A stretch of 10,031 nucleotides of DNA from positions 1 to 10,031 of the forward strand of contig JAIOSX010000228.1 in NCBI GenBank assembly GCA_021107345.1. Reading direction: 5' to 3'. Position numbers and translations under genes: made by a program. Positions within the stretch are counted from its first letter, which is position 1. Each line of letters starts with the position of its first letter. Source of the stretch: Candidatus Aegiribacteria sp. (GTDB lineage: Bacteria > Fermentibacterota > Fermentibacteria > Fermentibacterales > Fermentibacteraceae). Positions 1-7,075 of this stretch are shown here, one piece after another. The notes below the pieces were generated by a model. It was not told where the DNA came from, searched no databases, and saw only the letters and a list, made by a program, of their open reading frames with translations.

Positions 1-1326
1 GTCGCATCTGTAGAAATTCACTCCGAAGGATACCATAGGCACAAGTAATGTAACCCAGACCAGTCCGGATCTCTCCGAAAGGAAATCCTTGAATACTGAG
101 ACCAGCCCTATTCCTGAGAATATGGCGAAAAGAGCGAAAGATGCACCGAAGAAGTAATCCCTCTCCCTTACTTCTCCCAGAGTTGTGCCCTCGAGCCCGG
201 TCTTGAAATTCAGTATGAAGAATATGAAGAGAATCGAGGACATCAGGAACAGAAATCCGAGATATAGAAGCAGTTTGGGCCTCTTGATACCCAGTACTAC
301 CAGCCCGTAGATCGCTCCGAATATAAGTATTATTTTCATGACCATGGATGCGGCGGAACCGGCTGTATCGCCCAGATAGCGGTCCCATCCGTCATCCACC
401 CTGCCGGATTGCCAGGAAAGGTACTTCATGTACAGCCTCATCTGGTCAATGAATGGACCCTTTCTGTCCAGGATCGAAGTACTGCCGTACTGCTCACGGG
501 TGAAAGCCTTTTCAAAATCGGACCAGTGAGCGGTATCCCTTTCGTTTATCTCCGGATTCTGTACAGCGCGGATGGGCATATAGAGATGAATGCTGAAAGC
601 CAGAAATACCAGCCCGAGGATGGTAAGTATGAACCAGGACCGTTTCCATATATCCGTCTTGTTCCTGAAGGCATAAATAAGGTACATAAGCAGTATGGGG
701 GGACCTGTAACGAAGGGTACGCTGCCGTGATTTCCAATTGCAAGTATCAACAGGTAGGAGACGAGAAGAAGATACCTTGCCTCTCCCCAGCCGCCATGAT
801 CTTTTTTCCCCTTTTTATGTTTCTTCTCAGCGTATTTCTCTATCCAGCAGTCGAAGGACCACATGATTATGAATGTCAGCAGCAATGCTGTGGCATACGT
901 TTCCGTGGCGTTGTTGTTGCGCCAGATAGAATAGCTGAATGCAGCGATAAGGCCTGCAAGAACGGACATAGGCCTGTACCAGGCAGGTGTAAAGCCCATT
1001 CTGTTCCCCCAGCGCTGAACCAGACGGGTCAGAATAGCTAGTGTGGATGCTCCGGCCACAGCGCAGAGAAGATTGACCCGCAATGCAATCGCAGGAAGGA
1101 AAGAGAACAAAATGGTGCTGAATCTCCCGAGGAGAACAAATAGAGGAACACCGGGCGGGTGGGGAACCCCTGCAGTCCAGGAACATGTAAGGTACTCTCC
1201 GCTGTCCCAGAAACTTACGCTTGGAGCAAGTGTGATGATATAAGTCACCAGAGCTGCAAGCCCAATTATCACAGAGATGATTCTGTCGATTCTGATTCTT
1301 TTGATATCTTCTATATTGTTAGTCAC
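1..1326 (-). CDS. DUF2723 (GT117-like) multi-pass membrane protein, 3' end outside window
   Basis: This reading frame has a start but no stop before the window edge: 442 codons are open from a GTG at 1326. The N-terminus has a first membrane helix (about residues 17-33), then the family hallmark LAPSVSFWDSGEYL (33-46) and HPPG (56-59). Further matches are TETYA (141-145), YMPIRA (249-254), REQYG (277-281) and VRERDYFF (386-393), with several more hydrophobic helices. These fit DUF2723 (PF11028), related to TMEM260-type protein O-mannosyltransferases, which transfer sugar from a lipid carrier outside the membrane. D41 and E44 fall where GT-C enzymes carry catalytic acidic residues; that role is inferred. 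The GTG overlaps the upstream recombinase stop by four bases (GTGA) and has a G-rich ribosome site at 1331-1336, so translation is probably coupled. The family is typically much longer, so a C-terminal soluble part is probably missing. The acceptor protein cannot be told from the sequence. Confidence 0.88.
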   Translation of the reverse strand, partial: MTNNIEDIKRIRIDRIISVIIGLAALVTYIITLAPSVSFWDSGEYLTCSWTAGVPHPPGVPLFVLLGRFSTILFSFLPAIALRVNLLCAVAGASTLAILTRLVQRWGNRMGFTPAWYRPMSVLAGLIAAFSYSIWRNNNATETYATALLLTFIIMWSFDCWIEKYAEKKHKKGKKDHGGWGEARYLLLVSYLLILAIGNHGSVPFVTGPPILLMYLIYAFRNKTDIWKRSWFILTILGLVFLAFSIHLYMPIRAVQNPEINERDTAHWSDFEKAFTREQYGSTSILDRKGPFIDQMRLYMKYLSWQSGRVDDGWDRYLGDTAGSAASMVMKIILIFGAIYGLVVLGIKRPKLLLYLGFLFLMSSILFIFFILNFKTGLEGTTLGEVRERDYFFGASFALFAIFSGIGLVSVFKDFLSERSGLVWVTLLVPMVSFGVNFYRCD

Positions 1327-2237
1327 TCTTCCCCCCTGGGATGTGCTTTCCTGTATACTTTTCTCAATCTCTCCATCGTCAGGTGAGTATACACCTGAGT
1401 TGTCGAAAGACTCGCGTGCCCCAGCATATCCTGAACCGCTCTGAGATCGGCTCCATTATCAAGCAGATGAGTCGCGAAGCTGTGCCGGAAAGTATGTGGC
1501 GATGCTCCAGCTGCCCGTGCAGCATTCTTCACTCCGCATGCAACAATACGCCGGATATCTCTGGGGTCAAGCTTTCTTCCACGTATACTCAGAAAAACTG
1601 TTTCAGGATCATCAGTGGAATCTGCTGTAAACTCGCTTCTGCTGTCAATCCATGATTTCAGTGATCTGCAGGTCAGTTCAGGAAGTGGTACGATCCTTTC
1701 CCTTTTACCCTTTCCCATGACTCTTACCTGTTTTGTCCGAAGGTCCAGCCCGGCAAGCGTAACCGCAGCGGCTTCTGAAGCCCTGAGCCCTGCTCCGTAA
1801 AGCAGCTCGACAATAGCACGGTTTCGCCTGCCCAGAACAGTAGATTCGTCGTAGCTGTCGATAACCTGAAGTACCTCTCGGACGCTGAGAAATCCGGGCA
1901 GGCCGATCGGTGTTTTAGGCATTGCTATCAGTTTTGCCGGATTATTGGAGTGCAGTCTCTCGGTTTCAAGCAGCCAGCTCCCGAAAGTCCTGAGTGATGA
2001 CACTTCCCTGGCCAGAGACTTCGAATCCAAACCCCGTGACGCTTCATGTCGCAGGAATCCTCTGAGTTCTGTTACTGTGAAGGAATCAAGAATACTGCCT
2101 GCATGCTGCCAGTTACTGAATCTATAGAGATCGGCCCTGTAGGCCTTTACAGTATTTCCCGAGAATCTCCGGCCGTATAGCAGGTCTCTACAGAAATCTT
2201 CGATCAGATCACAATTTTCTTCCTGCATTCGGGACAC
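1323..2237 (-). CDS. xerC: XerC/XerD-type tyrosine recombinase
   Basis: A 304-residue tyrosine site-specific recombinase. The N-terminal SAM-like DNA-binding domain covers about residues 8-95 and the catalytic domain about 115-300. All active-site residues are present: R152 in GLRASE, K176 in GKGKRER, H248 and R251 in HTFRHSFATH, H274 in LGHAS and the nucleophile Y283 in QVYTH. Length matches housekeeping XerC/XerD (about 300), which resolve chromosome dimers at dif with FtsK; XerC versus XerD cannot be told from sequence alone. The chosen GTG at 2237 has AAAGG six bases upstream; an ATG three codons later (2228) is the alternative. Either start lies inside the end of topA, giving an overlap of 34 or 25 bases. 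The linked topA, the complete catalytic set and the absence of mobile-element genes favour a housekeeping enzyme over a phage or integron integrase. The product probably acts in the cytoplasm on the chromosome terminus. Confidence 0.93.
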   Translation of the reverse strand: MSRMQEENCDLIEDFCRDLLYGRRFSGNTVKAYRADLYRFSNWQHAGSILDSFTVTELRGFLRHEASRGLDSKSLAREVSSLRTFGSWLLETERLHSNNPAKLIAMPKTPIGLPGFLSVREVLQVIDSYDESTVLGRRNRAIVELLYGAGLRASEAAAVTLAGLDLRTKQVRVMGKGKRERIVPLPELTCRSLKSWIDSRSEFTADSTDDPETVFLSIRGRKLDPRDIRRIVACGVKNAARAAGASPHTFRHSFATHLLDNGADLRAVQDMLGHASLSTTQVYTHLTMERLRKVYRKAHPRGEE

Positions 2238-4414
2238 CAGATACCTTTCTTCTTATTCTTCTCAACCAGGATAGGGAAACCACACCTCGGACAGGTTTTG
2301 TCAATCGGTCTGTTCCAGACAGCGTATTCGCATTCAGGATATCTGTTACAGGCATAGAAAAGCCTTCCTTTGCGGGACCTTTTCTCAACAAGTTCTCCAT
2401 TGCATCCCACCGAAGGGCACGGAACGCCTGTTGGAACAGGTTCTGTATGCTTGCATTTTGGATGGTTAGAACAACTGAGGTATTTTCCATACCTTCCGGT
2501 TTTCAGTAATAGACTGCCACCGCATTCAGGACATGTCCTTCCCTTGTATTCCGACGAATCATCTTCTTCAACCGATCTTGCATACCTGCATTTTGGAAAG
2601 GATGTACAGGCTTTGAATTTTCCATATCTGCCCCATCGAATAACAATAGGGGCACCGCATTCAGGACATGTCTCTCCCGTTTTCTCCTGAAGTTCATTTC
2701 TGAAACTGTCAGTCTTCTTCATTGCCATTTTCAAGGAGGATTCAAGTGGAAGGCTCAGCTGCTTCAGAACACAAGAATAGCTTTCAGTACCCTTCGCGAC
2801 AGAATCGAGGAGTTCTTCCATTCGCGCGGTGAAATCTATCTTGAAAATGTGGGGAAACATCCTGACCAGTAAACGTATGGTGGTGGTTCCAAGCTCGGTA
2901 GGCCTGAGGACTTTTCCATCTTTTTCCACATATTCTCTTGTCTTGAGTGTTTTAATTGTGCTTACGTATGTTGAGGGCCTTCCTATACCGACCTTCTTCA
3001 TTTCAGCTACAAGTCTTGCTTCCGAGAATCTCGGTGGTGGCGATGTGAATTTCTGTTCCTTATTGAAGGTTTTAAGAAGAACCTTTCCCTTCATCAGTTC
3101 CGGCAGCGGATTTTTTGTCTTGATGAATGATGGATCGATTATAGAGAACCCGCGCTTCAGGAGTGTCTCCCCTATTGCACTGAATTCAAGTCCTGCGCCG
3201 GATACAGTTATCGTAGTGTTGCTGATTATTGCGTCATTAAGCTGAGTAGCAGCGAAGCGACGGAAGATAAGCCTGTATAATGAAAGCTGAGAAGGCGTAA
3301 GGATAGATTCAAGCTTTTCAGGAGTAAGGTGGATATCCACGGGCCTTATGGCTTCATGAGCATCCTGTGAACCCTTTGAACTTCTGTACCTTCGTGCTTT
3401 CGCAGGCAGTGCATCCGAACCGTACTTTTCCGCCAGGTATTCCCTGCAGCTCTTCAGACTTTCAGGATTCACCCTTACTGAATCAGTACGCATGTATGTA
3501 ATTAAACCTTTTCTTTCATTACTGCCAAAGGATATACCCTCGTAAAGCTGCTGGGCAATCGACATGGTTCTCGATGGAGAAAAGGAGAGCCTGTTTGACG
3601 CGGTTTGCTGAAGTGTGCTGGTGATAAATGGTGGAGGAGGCTGCACGGATTTGTCTCTGTGCATGACCTGCGATATTTCCCAGTTTATACCTGTTTTCTT
3701 TATCCTTTCGATGATGCTTTCTGCATCTTCTTCGCAAGCCGGATACTTTCCGGGTTTTCCTGAAGATTTTTCATCGATCCTGCAAAGTGAAGCAGTGAAG
3801 GTATTGTCTCCCTGGGTATAGTCTGCGTGGATCAGCCAGTATTCAACCGGTTCGAAGCTGTCTATAATATCCTCGCGCTCCTGTATCATCCGGAGAGCTA
3901 CAGATTGAACTCTTCCGGCACTCTTGCCCTTCCCCATTATCCTCTGGAGCCATGATGAAATCTTGTAACCCACAAGCCTATCCATAACCCGTCTTGCCTG
4001 CTGAGCGTCCACGAGCTGCATGTCTATGGGACTTGGTTTTTTAAGAGATTTTAGAATGGTATCTTTCGTGATAGCGTTGAATCTAAGCCTGCTGAATACT
4101 ACGTCTTTGCTTTCCAGTATCTGTGACAGGTGCCAGCAGATAGCTTCTCCCTCCCGGTCAGGGTCAGCAGCGAGAAATATCCTGGAGTATCCCTTTGCTG
4201 TCTTCTTGAGCCGGGCTACGGTTTTTCTTTTCTCCGGCAATATCGTATAGGAGGGCTTGAAGTCGTCAGCCTCATCAATTCCCAGATAGTTCTTAGGAAG
4301 ATCTCTTACATGGCCGTTTGAAGCTATTATCTCATAGTCGTCACCAAGGTAGCCTCGAAGACTTCTGGCCTTTGCAGGTGATTCAATAATTACAAGGTTC
4401 TTCTTCTTACTCAT
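2204..4414 (-). CDS. topA: DNA topoisomerase I (type IA)
   Basis: A 736-residue type IA topoisomerase that relaxes negative supercoils by passing one strand through a transient nick. The Toprim domain lies at about residues 5-115, with E11 in IESPAKA and the metal-binding acidic set D84, D86, E88 in DPDREGE. The catalytic tyrosine is Y307 in GLITYMRTDS. IGRPSTY (477-483) and SAGRVQSVA (165-173) are other conserved blocks. The C-terminus carries four zinc knuckles starting at C583, C628, C666 and C708. The first two are near copies; the third has CX4C in its first half; the fourth is a short CX2C-X15-CX2C form. ATG at 4414 is followed by the usual KKKNLVIIESPAKA start; its ribosome site is weak (GAAAG). 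It lies 69 bases after the preceding gene, the largest gap in the window, and overlaps the recombinase downstream. All catalytic parts are intact. Confidence 0.97.
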   Translation of the reverse strand: MSKKKNLVIIESPAKARSLRGYLGDDYEIIASNGHVRDLPKNYLGIDEADDFKPSYTILPEKRKTVARLKKTAKGYSRIFLAADPDREGEAICWHLSQILESKDVVFSRLRFNAITKDTILKSLKKPSPIDMQLVDAQQARRVMDRLVGYKISSWLQRIMGKGKSAGRVQSVALRMIQEREDIIDSFEPVEYWLIHADYTQGDNTFTASLCRIDEKSSGKPGKYPACEEDAESIIERIKKTGINWEISQVMHRDKSVQPPPPFITSTLQQTASNRLSFSPSRTMSIAQQLYEGISFGSNERKGLITYMRTDSVRVNPESLKSCREYLAEKYGSDALPAKARRYRSSKGSQDAHEAIRPVDIHLTPEKLESILTPSQLSLYRLIFRRFAATQLNDAIISNTTITVSGAGLEFSAIGETLLKRGFSIIDPSFIKTKNPLPELMKGKVLLKTFNKEQKFTSPPPRFSEARLVAEMKKVGIGRPSTYVSTIKTLKTREYVEKDGKVLRPTELGTTTIRLLVRMFPHIFKIDFTARMEELLDSVAKGTESYSCVLKQLSLPLESSLKMAMKKTDSFRNELQEKTGETCPECGAPIVIRWGRYGKFKACTSFPKCRYARSVEEDDSSEYKGRTCPECGGSLLLKTGRYGKYLSCSNHPKCKHTEPVPTGVPCPSVGCNGELVEKRSRKGRLFYACNRYPECEYAVWNRPIDKTCPRCGFPILVEKNKKKGIWCPECRKKIVI
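2518..2672. repeat. In-frame duplicated zinc-knuckle segment inside topA
   Basis: An exact 20-base direct repeat (plus strand caccgcattcaggacatgtc) occurs at 2518-2537 and 2653-2672. An 11-base repeat (tgcattttgga) occurs at 2452-2462 and 2587-2597 with the same 135-base offset. The offset is 45 codons, exactly the distance between C583 and C628 of the first two zinc knuckles of topoisomerase I. The repeats cover the CPECG and PKC codons of each knuckle. This looks like a tandem duplication of one knuckle module with DNA-level similarity retained, rather than a mobile or regulatory repeat. Confidence 0.75.
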
Positions 4415-4444
4415 ACGTCTTTCATTACTTCATATTTTCCGGGA

Positions 4445-4472
4445 ATATTACCTTATCGGAGAAATTTCCGAA
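4445..4472 (-). promoter_or_regulatory. Weak candidate promoter before topA
   Basis: In the 69-base gap upstream of topA the minus strand reads TAATAT (4450-4445), a good match to a -10 box. TTCGGA (4472-4467) lies 16 bases further upstream and matches the -35 consensus at only three of six positions. A short palindrome GAAATTTC overlaps the spacer at 4461-4468. This is the only gap wide enough for an internal promoter, so topA may have its own start here. Chance occurrence in an AT-rich gap is equally plausible, and promoter rules in this lineage are unknown. Confidence 0.22.
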
Positions 4473-4483
4473 AGGGTACATGA

Positions 4484-5953
4484 TCAGTTCAGATCTGTCA
4501 TCCACTCTAGAATTCTACCTGTGATAAGCTCCGTTGTTTCCGGCAAAACCGCCTGTTTCCTTTGAAGGAAGTTCGGACTGTTGGATATAGAAAGAACAGC
4601 AAAACTGTCAGCTGTGAATGAGAACATGTTCGGATCGTAATACTGGTTTTCTCTGTAGTACAGAACCATCTGATCAACTGTTGTTGAATCGAGCATTGTT
4701 CCGAGACAACCCAGCATAGCTGCTCTTTTCTCCGCCGGTTCAGGGTGGATTATGGACATTAGAAGAATGTCGAATCCGTCATCTGTCCGGATAAACGAAA
4801 CAGCGTCGAACTCAATGGAGTAAACGTATGACAGCTGACCAAGGAATTCCGCAATTATGAGCAGGGAATCCGTCTGAACTTCTATACCTGGAATAGATGA
4901 GTAAGTAAGAGTCCTGGGCAGTGAATATTCCTCAGCGATTTCAATGGAATCAGGCAGGGATACTTCCGTAAGTGAAACATATCTGATGAATACTGTGGAA
5001 TCCGCCGGCAGCGAATCGTCAGGGGTAACAGTTGTATCAGGTTCCGTAACAAGGGTTGTATCGGACTGATCGGGGATTACTACGGGATCGTATGTTATGT
5101 CTCCCGTGTCGATATCCGTGGAAGTCAGGAGATTCATGGGATCGATTATCACGAAGGCTGCAACCAGAATCAGACATAGCAGAATAATAGCCTGAAGCGA
5201 AGTATCGGGGCGTTTCCTGGTTCTTGCAGATCTGTATTTCCTTTTTGACGAATCACTCACCGTTTTTTCAGCGGGTTTTTCCTCATGGATTTCTTTTCTG
5301 GTTTCGGGTACAGAATCCAGAGGCCGATCCACGGCCTTTCCCGCAGATACGCACTTTTCGCAAACATGGTATTTTCTGTTATAACAGTCTGAGCATGTCA
5401 GCTCTCCGCATGTTTGACAGGGAGCAAGTTTCTGGTCACCTACTGGAGTCCTGCCGCAGATATGGCACCGATCAACGCTGAGCATCTCCTCGGAAGCTGA
5501 GGTGATAATGAGAGAATCGTCATCTTTCTCATCAAACGCCTTGTGCGAGTGTTCCTCTTCAGCTACGGAGCTCGAGGCATAGTAGATATCGCCTGATTCC
5601 CCGGTATCAGAATGCTGTTCTGTATCCTCATCTTCCACTGGATGGATATCATCATCGGTAATCAGTTCGTAAGACGATTCTTCAGATTCGCTGTCTTTCA
5701 GAGTGGAATCGACGGGATTCGCTTTAATATGCTTCGGGAGCAGGTCTACGAATGGATACATCCTGTCCTGAAGTATTCTTCCCTGCTCCATTTCCATACC
5801 CTCACTGAGAATATTGGGGGAGTTATCGACTTTGTCCCTTGCCTCTTCTCTGGACATTCCGAGTTCACTCATGAGCAGGTCTATTACTTTTTTCTTTTCA
5901 TCTTCTCTGGTAAGTCTTACAAGAAGAAGGTCAACCATTCTGTTATGGTTCAA
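4484..5953 (-). CDS. L7/L12-CTD-like, eight-Cys zinc finger, single-span membrane protein of unknown function
   Basis: I recognise no whole-length family. With a TTG start at 5953 (489 residues), the N-terminus (about 15-75) contains KVIDLLMSELGMSREEARDK followed by VDNSPNILSEG. This lines up with the ribosomal L7/L12 C-terminal fold, whose pattern is KVIK..RE.TGLGLKEAK.LV...P...KEG. Next comes an acidic, Ser-rich linker (about 85-158). A zinc-finger region has four CX2C pairs at C163/C166, C179/C182, C187/C190 and C198/C201, a cross-brace spacing like treble-clef/FYVE/RING fingers. A basic patch (KRKYRSARTRKR, about 237-248) precedes one membrane helix (about 255-270), placing the zinc finger in the cytoplasm and the C-terminus outside. 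The outer part is a Thr/Asp/Pro linker, then about 165 residues of unknown fold with no further Cys cluster. The TTG lies one base after the GTPase stop with GAGG five bases upstream. TTG at 5974 and ATG at 5938 are alternatives. The context suggests a membrane partner of the GTPase; that is inference. Confidence 0.8.
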   Translation of the reverse strand: MNHNRMVDLLLVRLTREDEKKKVIDLLMSELGMSREEARDKVDNSPNILSEGMEMEQGRILQDRMYPFVDLLPKHIKANPVDSTLKDSESEESSYELITDDDIHPVEDEDTEQHSDTGESGDIYYASSSVAEEEHSHKAFDEKDDDSLIITSASEEMLSVDRCHICGRTPVGDQKLAPCQTCGELTCSDCYNRKYHVCEKCVSAGKAVDRPLDSVPETRKEIHEEKPAEKTVSDSSKRKYRSARTRKRPDTSLQAIILLCLILVAAFVIIDPMNLLTSTDIDTGDITYDPVVIPDQSDTTLVTEPDTTVTPDDSLPADSTVFIRYVSLTEVSLPDSIEIAEEYSLPRTLTYSSIPGIEVQTDSLLIIAEFLGQLSYVYSIEFDAVSFIRTDDGFDILLMSIIHPEPAEKRAAMLGCLGTMLDSTTVDQMVLYYRENQYYDPNMFSFTADSFAVLSISNSPNFLQRKQAVLPETTELITGRILEWMTDLN

Positions 5954-5954
5954 T

Positions 5955-6563
5955 TCAGCCTCGCTTCTGGTCAAGGGCTAGAGAGAACTGCCGGTGGAGT
6001 CTACGCATAACGGTGCGACTTGCTTTCCTGAGGGTTTCGAACACACCTGTGCCATCCGTGGCAATGGATTCGATACACGGGACTCTTTCAAGTCCGAGAC
6101 GCTTTCTTATAACATCAGTAGGAAGAATATCAGGGAGATCCCGCTTGTTGGTCTGGAGTATAAGGCTGAGTCCCTTTCGCTTCGTACCTCTGAGGTTATC
6201 CTTCAGATCGCGAAGGCTTGCTATGTTTGCATCCATTCTGGCTCTCTGTGAATCGGCAACGAAGATAATACCATCAACACCCTGAAGAATCAGCTGACGG
6301 CTGTCCGTATACATCGCCTGTCCTGGTACACTGTAAAGATGGAGTCTTACTTTGAATCCGTAAATCGTGCCTGTGTTTATGGGAAGGAAATCAAAAAACA
6401 GGGTGCGTTCATTACCTGTAGCTAAAGAAATAAGTTTTCCACGATCACTGGAAGGTATCTGACTGTGAATGAACTTGACGTTTGTTGTTTTACCGGATAA
6501 TCCGGGACCGGCGTATACCAGTTTACAATCTATTTCTCTTGAGCTGTAGCTAACTGTTGCCAT
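5955..6563 (-). CDS. mglA: MglA-like Ras-family GTPase
   Basis: A 202-residue small GTPase of the MglA family, the bacterial Ras-like switch that sets cell polarity and positions motility or type IV pilus machinery in Myxococcus and Thermus. It opens with the family-typical YSSREIDCKLVYAGPG. The P-loop is GPGLSGKTTN (19-28), with NERTLFFDFLP (51-61) around switch I, YSVPGQ (77-82) in place of the canonical DxxG, GVDGIIFVADSQ (95-106), and NKRD (139-142) for guanine specificity. The missing Walker-B aspartate with PGQ instead is an MglA hallmark, not damage. ATG at 6563 was chosen because GGGGAA lies seven bases upstream and family similarity begins there; upstream extensions have no similarity. 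It overlaps tatA by 14 bases and is followed after one base by the zinc-finger membrane protein. No Roadblock-type MglB activator is seen in the window, although MglB often neighbours mglA. Its output here, whether pilus, gliding or other polarity, is unknown. Confidence 0.92.
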   Translation of the reverse strand: MATVSYSSREIDCKLVYAGPGLSGKTTNVKFIHSQIPSSDRGKLISLATGNERTLFFDFLPINTGTIYGFKVRLHLYSVPGQAMYTDSRQLILQGVDGIIFVADSQRARMDANIASLRDLKDNLRGTKRKGLSLILQTNKRDLPDILPTDVIRKRLGLERVPCIESIATDGTGVFETLRKASRTVMRRLHRQFSLALDQKRG

Positions 6564-6753
6564 CCGTATTTTCCCCGTTTCCAGAATCCTTTTCATCGTT
6601 CTCAATATCCGAAAAATCTTCTTTCATTCCCTTTCTGAACATATGGAGCGCCTGTCCCACAGATCTTGCCAGATCAGGAATTCTTTTTGCACCGAAAAGG
6701 AGTAGAAGAACAACAACAATAAGTATTATTTCACCGGTGCCTGGACGAAACAT
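6550..6753 (-). CDS. tatA: Twin-arginine translocase subunit TatA/TatE
   Basis: A 67-residue TatA/E-family protein. It has a short N-terminus with the conserved glutamate E8, a hydrophobic helix (about 9-20), the FGAKRIP hinge (20-26), an amphipathic helix (27-45, ARSVGQALHMFRKGMKE) and an acidic polar tail. TatA subunits form the size-variable channel for folded proteins carrying twin-arginine signals, together with TatC. Neither TatC nor TatB is in this window. The ATG at 6753 has a strong ribosome site AAGGAAGG (6760-6767) six bases away. It lies 28 bases after the DUF4321 gene and overlaps the GTPase by 14 bases, so the two are probably translated together. TatA and TatE cannot be separated at this length. 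Confidence 0.93.
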   Translation of the reverse strand: MFRPGTGEIILIVVVLLLLFGAKRIPDLARSVGQALHMFRKGMKEDFSDIENDEKDSGNGENTDGNS

Positions 6754-6781
6754 ATATATCCTTCCTTGAGCAGTACCCGAA

Positions 6782-7054
6782 TCAGAACCATCTATAAAGA
6801 TAACCTACAAACATAACTCCAGCAAAACTCATGAGATTTAGCTTGAAAGCAATCTCCTCGAGAGCGAACCTGAACACGATCAGATCAAACCCTATCGGCC
6901 CTACTGAAAACTCCAGTGCTCCTGCGAAAAACGACCGCAGTGCTGTGGATGATTCAGGGAGAAGAACTGCTATTGCTTCTCCAAATATGGTACCTGTCAT
7001 CATTCCGAAGAATGAGATGGTTATCCAGAATGCAGTCGAACGATTGTGAAGCAA
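6782..7054 (-). CDS. DUF4321 small membrane protein
   Basis: A 90-residue protein with two predicted membrane segments (about residues 9-32 and 74-88). The pattern is a Gly-rich first helix ending in GEAIAVLLPE, a loop with a GFDLIVF-like strand, then FKLNLMSFAGVM leading into the last helix. This matches DUF4321 (PF14209) as I recall it; the function is unknown. The start is TTG at 7054, supported by GGAGGAG (7057-7063) just upstream and by the lack of another in-frame start nearby. It sits 21 bases after the Gx-type gene and 28 bases before tatA. It is probably an inner-membrane protein. Nothing else about its role can be read from the sequence. Confidence 0.85.
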   Translation of the reverse strand: MLHNRSTAFWITISFFGMMTGTIFGEAIAVLLPESSTALRSFFAGALEFSVGPIGFDLIVFRFALEEIAFKLNLMSFAGVMFVGYLYRWF

Positions 7055-7075
7055 ATCTCCTCCAGCAACTATAAT

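Noticed and set aside
409..1041. 210-codon open frame on the plus strand
   Set aside because: It lies wholly inside the DUF2723 gene on the other strand, has no recognisable domain and a low-complexity, Cys/Pro-rich composition typical of an antisense shadow.
827..1186. 119-codon minus-strand frame rich in Cys and Ser
   Set aside because: It is an out-of-frame reading of the DUF2723 gene, whose own frame carries the conserved family motifs across the same bases.
1323..2237. Tyrosine recombinase as evidence of an integrated mobile element
   Set aside because: It has housekeeping Xer length and motifs, overlaps topA, and no attachment repeats, tRNA or phage genes lie nearby.
4455..4475. Imperfect palindrome near cggagaaatttccg as a possible terminator
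   Set aside because: The stem is short and AT-rich and no T run follows on the minus strand, so it does not look like an intrinsic terminator.
5612..6010. 132-codon plus-strand open frame across the GTPase/zinc-finger gene junction
   Set aside because: Antisense to two well-supported genes and without any recognisable motif.
6563..6605. Extended N-terminus for the GTPase (start at 6605)
   Set aside because: The extra 14 residues have no family similarity, deepen the overlap with tatA, and the internal ATG at 6563 has a good ribosome site.
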